From contig NZ_FNOK01000025.1 in the NCBI RefSeq assembly GCF_900106995.1, forward strand, positions 73,903-131,285: a stretch of DNA of 57,383 nucleotides, in the 5' to 3' direction. Position numbers and translations under genes: made by a program. Below are positions 52,739 through 57,383 of the stretch, piece by piece (within the stretch, counting starts at the first letter, position 1; every line of letters begins with the position of its first letter). The notes beneath the pieces are model-generated. The model did not search any database, was not told the DNA's origin, and saw nothing but the letters and a program-made list of their open reading frames with translations. The stretch comes from Saccharopolyspora shandongensis (GTDB lineage: Bacteria; Actinomycetota; Actinomycetes; Mycobacteriales; Pseudonocardiaceae).

Positions 52739-53662
52739 TCAGAGCCAGGTCGTCTCCGGTGGCGAGGCTTCGGCTGAGTGCTGGGCCTGACCGATCGCGG
52801 TCATGAACGCTTGCGATGCCGCGGCGAGCGGGCGGTGCGGATCGCGTACCACCGCGATGCGGCGGCGGACCTCGGGGCCGCCGAGCGCCCGGTGTTCGAG
52901 CCCGGCGAACTGGATCAGCGGTAGCACCAGCCCGGGCATCACCGCCACGCCGAGCCCGGCCGCGACCAGTCCCGCGACGGTGGTGATGTTCCGCGATTCC
53001 AGCACGACGTCTGGGCGCACCCGCGCGGCGGCGAAGGCGCGTTCGGCGTGCTGCCGGATGCTGCTGGTCGGGTCGAAGGCGATGTGCGGTTGGCCGGCGA
53101 GGTCCGCCCAGTCGAGCCGCCGGTGTTCGGAGAACCGGTGCGACGGCGGGAAAACGCAGCAGAACCGGTCGGTGGCGATCGGCCGGACCTGCAGGTCCGG
53201 CAGCGGTTCGGGCACCACCGTGACGGCCAGGTCGACCGCGCCGCTGCGGACCCGCTGCAGCACCTCGTCCGACATGCCGTCCTCAATGGACAGTTCGACC
53301 TCGGGGTGCGTCGCCCGGTAGGCGGAGGCCACGGGCGGCAGCAGGATCGCCGCCAGCGACGGCAGCGCCGCGATCCGCACCCGGCCACGGCTGCCGGCCA
53401 GGAACCCCTCGAAGTGGTTGATCCCGGCGTCGAAGGCCTCGACCACGCGCCGCGCCACCCGGCAGAACTCGCTGCCCTCCGGCGTGATGACGAGGTTCCG
53501 CGTGGTGCGTTCGAACAGCGTGATGCCGAGCTTGCGCTCCACCTCCCGGACGGTGCGGCTCATCGAAGACTGAGCCAGGTGGAGCTGATCTCCGGCGAGC
53601 GTGAAGCTGCCCGCGTCGTGCACGGCGAGCACCAGTCGGAGCTGTTGAAGCGTCAGATCCAT
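52739..53662 (-). CDS. LysR family transcriptional regulator
   Basis: The 307-residue protein has an N-terminal LysR helix-turn-helix (MDLTLQQLRLVLAVHDAGSF, LHLAQSSMSRTVREVERKLG, LFERTTRNLVITPEG) and a periplasmic-binding-like effector domain beginning RGRVRIAALPSLAAILLPPV. It is divergent from the CitMHS-AtuA operon, the usual place of a LysR regulator that answers to the pathway substrate. The ATG at 53662 was preferred to the GTG 6 bases upstream. Confidence 0.9.
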   Translation of the reverse strand: MDLTLQQLRLVLAVHDAGSFTLAGDQLHLAQSSMSRTVREVERKLGITLFERTTRNLVITPEGSEFCRVARRVVEAFDAGINHFEGFLAGSRGRVRIAALPSLAAILLPPVASAYRATHPEVELSIEDGMSDEVLQRVRSGAVDLAVTVVPEPLPDLQVRPIATDRFCCVFPPSHRFSEHRRLDWADLAGQPHIAFDPTSSIRQHAERAFAAARVRPDVVLESRNITTVAGLVAAGLGVAVMPGLVLPLIQFAGLEHRALGGPEVRRRIAVVRDPHRPLAAASQAFMTAIGQAQHSAEASPPETTWL

Positions 53663-53753
53663 GCCCACGGCGAATTAATCTATCAGTAACTCTTGCTTGA
53701 CGCGCATGAGCGACGCGGATCACAGTACGTCCGTCCGGCAACGGAGGTGCTGC
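53663..53753. promoter_or_regulatory. Divergent LysR/citM promoter region
   Basis: The 91 bases contain an AT-rich stretch GAATTAATCTATCAGTAACT at 53672-53691 with T-N11-A pairs that could form a LysR box, although no clean palindrome is visible. CGGAGGTGCTGC precedes the transporter ATG and provides its ribosome binding site. Confidence 0.45.
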
Positions 53754-55025
53754 ATGCTCGCCGCGAGTGGGTTCCTGACCATCGGGGTCTTCCTGGCCCT
53801 GGTGCTGTCCCGACGTGTTTCGGTGCTCTTCGCACTGACCTTGGTGCCCATAGCCGCCGCGGTGGCCAGCGGCTTCGGCGGCCGGCTCGGCTCGCTGATC
53901 GCCGACGGCCTGATCACCGTCGCGCCGGTGGCCATCATGATCACGTTCGCGGTGCTCTACTTCAGCCTGATGGTCGACGCCGGGCTGTTCGACCCGGCGG
54001 TGACCCGCATCCTGCGCTGGGCCAAGGGCGATCCGCTGAAGATCACGCTGGGCACCGCGCTGCTCACGCTGCTCGTCGCGCTCGACGGCGACGGCGCGTC
54101 GACGTTCCTCATCACGGTGTCCGCGCTGTTGCCGATCTACCAGCGGTTGGGCATGCGGCGAATCGTGCTGGCCGGCGTGATCTGCCTGGCCGCGGGCGTG
54201 ATGAACATGGTGCCGTGGGGCGGCCCCACGGCTAGGGCGATGGCCGCGCTGAAGCTGGACAGCAGCCAGCTGTTCCTCCCGGTGCTCCCCGCGATGCTGG
54301 CCGGAATCCTCTGGGTGCTGCTGGCGGCGTACCTGATCGGCCGCGCGGAGCGGAAGCGGCTCGGCGTCATCGAGGTGGCCGTCGCGAACCGCGCCCGTCC
54401 GACCGGGGCCGACCGGGTGCGGTACTGGGCCAACGCGGCCCTGACACTGGTGCTAGTCGGGTGCCTGCTCGCCCAGCTCGCGGACCTGGAAGTGCTCTTC
54501 CTGGTGGCCTTCCTGGTGGCGCTGCTGATCAACCGGCCGTCCTGGCAGGGCCAGCAAGAACTGCTGACCAAGCACGCGTACAACGTGGTGCTGGTCGTCG
54601 CGGTGATCTTCGCCGCCGGGGTGTTCACCGGCATCATGACCGGCACCGGGATGATCAAGGCGATGGCCGAGGGCCTGGTGGCGGTCATCCCGGACTCCGC
54701 CGCCGGGCTGCTGCCGGTGGCGACCGCGATCACCAGCATGCCGTTCAGCCTGGTGTTCACCCCGGACGCGTACTACTACGGCGTGGTCCCGGTGCTCGCC
54801 GAGACCACCGCGGCGCTCGGCGGCGATCCGGCCGCCATCGGGCGGGCCGCGATCCTCGGCCAGATGACCACCGGTTTCCCGCTCAGCCCGCTGACCGCCT
54901 CGACGTTCATCCTGCTCGGGATGAGCAAGGTCGACCTCGGCGACCACCAGCGGTTCATCTTCAAGTGGGCGTTCGGCACGACGCTGGTGATGACCGCGGT
55001 CGCGCTGGTCACGGGGGTGCTGTGA
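53754..55025 (+). CDS. CitMHS family metal-tricarboxylate symporter
   Basis: The 423-residue protein has about 12 helices and the CitMHS landmarks: LVALDGDGASTFLITVSALL (first re-entrant loop), MNMVPWGGPTARAMAALK, FTGIMTGTGMIKAMAE and LVFTPDAYYYGVVPVLAET (second conserved loop), GQMTTGFPLSPLTAST. Characterised members import citrate complexed with Mg or Ca together with protons. The context with AtuA-type genes leaves open a different carboxylate. The ATG at 53754 has GGAGG 6 bases upstream. The stop overlaps the next start (TGATG). Confidence 0.9.
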   Translation: MLAASGFLTIGVFLALVLSRRVSVLFALTLVPIAAAVASGFGGRLGSLIADGLITVAPVAIMITFAVLYFSLMVDAGLFDPAVTRILRWAKGDPLKITLGTALLTLLVALDGDGASTFLITVSALLPIYQRLGMRRIVLAGVICLAAGVMNMVPWGGPTARAMAALKLDSSQLFLPVLPAMLAGILWVLLAAYLIGRAERKRLGVIEVAVANRARPTGADRVRYWANAALTLVLVGCLLAQLADLEVLFLVAFLVALLINRPSWQGQQELLTKHAYNVVLVVAVIFAAGVFTGIMTGTGMIKAMAEGLVAVIPDSAAGLLPVATAITSMPFSLVFTPDAYYYGVVPVLAETTAALGGDPAAIGRAAILGQMTTGFPLSPLTASTFILLGMSKVDLGDHQRFIFKWAFGTTLVMTAVALVTGVL

Positions 55026-56332
55026 TGCGCATCGGCAGCGGAGCCGGGTTCGCCGGCGACCGGATCGGACCTGCGGTGGACCTCGCGGCGCGGGCCGGCC
55101 TGGACGACCTGGTCCTGGAATGCCTGGCAGAACGCACCATCGCGCTCGGCCAGCAGCGGAAGCTGCGCGACCCGGCGGTCGGCTACGACCCGCGGCTGCG
55201 TGCGCGCTTCGAGCGGCTGCTGCCGGTCACCGGCGAGCACGGCGTGCGGGTGGTGACGAACATGGGCGCGGCGAACCCCTTAGCGGCGGGTGCGGTCACC
55301 CGCGACCTGCTGGTGGACCTGGGCGTGCGCGGCAAGATCGCAGTGGTCACCGGGGACGACGTGCTGGACCGGCTCGACCTGCGGGTTCCGGCGCTGGAGG
55401 ACGGGATCCCGCTCGCCGACCACGGCGCGGTCGTCTCCGCGAACGCCTACCTGGGCGCGGACGCACTGCTACCGGCGCTGGACACCGGGGCGAACGTGGT
55501 GCTGACCGGACGAGTCGCGGACCCGTCGCTGTTCGTCGCGCCGCTGGCGCACCGGCTGGGCTGGGAGCTCGACGACTGGCCGCGGATCGCGGCCGGCACG
55601 CTCGTCGGGCACCTCCTGGAGTGCGCGGGGCAGGTGACCGGTGGCTACTTCGCGGACCCCGGGGTGAAGGACGTGCCGGGCCTGGCCGAGCTGGGGTTCC
55701 CGTTCGCGGAAGTGGCATCGGACGGCACGGCGACCATCGGCAAGCTCGCGGGCACCGGAGGCGTCGTCTCCACAGGGACGGTGCGCGAGCAGCTGCTCTA
55801 CGAGGTGACCGACCCGACCGGCTACCGCACTCCCGACGTGGTGCTGGACTTCCGCCCGGTGCGCGCGGAGCAGACCGGCGCCGACCGGGTCCGGATCAGC
55901 GGTGCCGCCGGTATGGCTCGCCCGGCGGAGTTGAAGGTGAGCGTCGGCTACCGCGCGGGGTATCGGGCGGAGTGCGGCATCAGCTATGCCGGGCCGAACG
56001 CCGCCGGCCGGGCACGGTTGGCGGCGGATGTGGTCACCACCAGGCTGCGCGGCACCGGGCTGCGCATCAGGGCGGAAGTCCTCGGCGCGCTCAGGGACTC
56101 GGGCGAGCCGACGGATGAGTGCCGCCTGCGGGTGGCGGCGATGGCGCCCGATCCGGCGGCGGCCGACGTCGTGTGCCACGAGGTCGAAGCGCTCTACACG
56201 AACGGGCCGGCGGGTGGTGGCGGTGTTCGCGCCGATGTCCGCGAGGTGATCGGCATCGTGTCGGCGTTCATTCCCCGATCGGACGTCGAGACCCGGGTGA
56301 CGGTGCTGGAGGCCGACGATGCTGCTGCATGA
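55025..56332 (+). CDS. Acyclic terpene utilisation AtuA-like protein (DUF1446)
   Basis: The 435-residue protein has the DUF1446 pattern: RIGSGAGFAGDRIGPAVDLA, VTNMGAANPLAAGAVTRDL, VVSANAYLGADALLPAL, VVLTGRVADPSLFVAPLAH, ECAGQVTGGYFADPGVKDVP and GTGGVVSTGTVREQLLYEVT. AtuA is needed for citronellol/geraniol breakdown in Pseudomonas but its reaction is unknown. Here it is split from its small C-terminal domain, encoded by the next overlapping gene, and paired with a carboxylate transporter. The substrate is therefore more likely a polar carboxylate than a terpene. Confidence 0.87.
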   Translation: MRIGSGAGFAGDRIGPAVDLAARAGLDDLVLECLAERTIALGQQRKLRDPAVGYDPRLRARFERLLPVTGEHGVRVVTNMGAANPLAAGAVTRDLLVDLGVRGKIAVVTGDDVLDRLDLRVPALEDGIPLADHGAVVSANAYLGADALLPALDTGANVVLTGRVADPSLFVAPLAHRLGWELDDWPRIAAGTLVGHLLECAGQVTGGYFADPGVKDVPGLAELGFPFAEVASDGTATIGKLAGTGGVVSTGTVREQLLYEVTDPTGYRTPDVVLDFRPVRAEQTGADRVRISGAAGMARPAELKVSVGYRAGYRAECGISYAGPNAAGRARLAADVVTTRLRGTGLRIRAEVLGALRDSGEPTDECRLRVAAMAPDPAAADVVCHEVEALYTNGPAGGGGVRADVREVIGIVSAFIPRSDVETRVTVLEADDAAA

Positions 56333-56618
56333 AATCGCCCATTGCCGGGCCGGCGACAAAGGGGACACTTCGACGCTGTCGCTGTTCCCCTATCGCGACG
56401 ACGACTTCCCCCTCCTGGCCCGGGAGGTCACGGCGGAACGGGTCCGCGAGCACCTCGCGGGTCACATCCGGGGCGAGGTGCTCCGCTACGAACTGCCGAA
56501 CCTGTGCGGCCTGCAGTTCACCTGTCGCCAAGCGCTCGACGGCGGGGTGACTACATCGCTGGCCCTCGACACCCACGGAAAGTCTCTGAGTTCCCGTCTC
56601 CTGTCGCTGGTGCTCTGA
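56319..56618 (+). CDS. AtuA C-terminal-domain-like small protein
   Basis: The 99-residue protein corresponds to the separate C-terminal module of AtuA proteins: LLHEIAHCRAGDKGDTSTLS is the conserved start (H..R.GDKGD), followed by LREVTAERV-like helices and LPNLCGLQFTCRQALDGGVT and a C-terminal strand. It overlaps the preceding gene by 14 bases, so both are made together and probably form one complex. It is the last gene of the citM operon before the rrn leader. Confidence 0.83.
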   Translation: MLLHEIAHCRAGDKGDTSTLSLFPYRDDDFPLLAREVTAERVREHLAGHIRGEVLRYELPNLCGLQFTCRQALDGGVTTSLALDTHGKSLSSRLLSLVL

Positions 56619-57196
56619 GAAGGCGGATCGGGAGTGGCGACAAGCCTGTTTTCGCAGACGAACGGCCTGTTGATGGACCGCGGAGGTGTTTAAAGGGGGG
56701 TGGTTGCAAGGGGTGTTTTGGGGGTGTGTAAATTTATCCAAGTCAGAGCGACACGGGCCGGGAAAACCGGGCCGAGCCTGACGCGGGGTCGCGAACCAAG
56801 CTCCCACGACTGAGTGGTAGAGTGGGCGAGCCCGAAAGGCAAGACTTGAAAAAGCTAAACGCTTCCGCGTGTTGATAACTGAAGAGCCAAGTGGTCCCGA
56901 AAGATAACGAATTGGGTCGGTTGAGAAAGCGAACCCCCCGGTTTGACACGGGAAATCACGATGCTCTACAGTGGTAAACACGAAAGCGAAAACGAGGAAA
57001 TGCTCCCCGGAGCTGCGGTCCCGATAGGGATTGATGCGATGGTGTGGGTGTGTTCTTTGAGAACTCAACAGCGGACTGTTTTGGTTAGTGTTCTTTTATG
57101 CCCCCGACCATGCAGATTGTGTGTGGTTGGTGGTTTCTTTGAGTATGACGCTCGCCCGGTTGGGTTTGAGTGTCTGCTGGGATTGTTCAACAGCAT
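56619..57196 (+). promoter_or_regulatory. rrn leader with promoters and BoxA-like element
   Basis: No gene is seen in these 578 bases, which are much less GC-rich than the rest. The best promoter is TTGACA (56943-56948) and TACAGT (56967-56972) with an 18-base spacer. An additional candidate is TTGCAA (56704-56709) with TGTAAA (56727-56732), 17 apart. TGTTCTTTGAGAACTCAACA at 57051-57070 is the typical actinobacterial BoxA/antitermination and processing element. The final 100 bases before 16S should pair with sequence after 16S as an RNase III stem. Confidence 0.8.

Positions 57197-57383
<187 letters not shown>

Overview
The window is high-GC actinobacterial chromosome, most likely from Pseudonocardiaceae close to Saccharopolyspora. 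This rests on the strong GC bias, many GTG and TTG starts, and the first ~187 bases of a 16S rRNA gene of that type at the right edge. Gene order also matches, from memory, the Mycobacterium tuberculosis block Rv0497 to Rv0558: proline-rich membrane protein, sugar-phosphate isomerase, proC, HTH, bS22, SDR, acyltransferase, SerB-like HAD, glutaredoxin, hemACDB, hemL, phosphatase, tlpA-ccdA-resB-ccsB, menA/E/B/D, mannosyltransferase, menG. Most of the window is therefore conserved core genome with lineage-specific insertions.

Region 1 (1-14.4 kb): membrane protein fragment, isomerase, acyl-CoA thioesterase, an acyl-CoA ligase on the minus strand, proC, small HTH protein, 33-residue ribosomal protein bS22, SDR enzyme, acyltransferase, a double-AAA ClpC-like chaperone that seems to lack the ClpP-docking loop, HdeD-like membrane protein, VOC protein, HAD phosphatase and an ECF sigma factor that is a clear BldN homologue.

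Region 2 (14.4-33.1 kb): glutaredoxin-like protein, then rex-hemA-hemC-hemD behind a near-perfect Rex operator. An opposite-strand HEAT-repeat gene splits this operon from hemB. After hemB come five tandem, divergent paralogues of a small membrane protein family with a W-A-R motif, two other small membrane proteins, hemL, a histidine phosphatase, and the cytochrome c maturation set tlpA-ccdA-resB-ccsB. Tetrapyrrole synthesis and haem attachment thus sit together under likely redox control.

Region 3 (33.1-53 kb): a MinD/ParA-like ATPase with a tandem-repeat proline-rich N-terminus, BldC, a Cds1-like PLP enzyme, a DUF3558 lipoprotein, and a dispersed menaquinone locus (menA, menE, menB, menD, menF, menG). 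Between these lie a secreted M1 metallopeptidase, a solitary PaaC-like protein, a GT4 mannosyltransferase, a GNAT acetyltransferase and two broken genes: a DUF3885 gene with a frameshift and an inositol-monophosphatase-family gene with an internal deletion.

Region 4 (52.7-57.4 kb): a LysR regulator divergent from a CitMHS transporter and a split AtuA pair, then an rrn leader with a strong promoter, a BoxA-like element and the 5' end of 16S rRNA.

Signals that go beyond ordinary annotation are: a set of GTG starts lying 6-8 nt after a TANNNT -10 hexamer (probable leaderless transcripts); a leaderless 18-codon upstream ORF with an overlapping dyad before the thioesterase; a ~60 bp dispersed repeat made of paired GTTTC-N4-GAAAC palindromes; the tandem W-A-R membrane family; and the non-ClpP-type ClpC-like chaperone.
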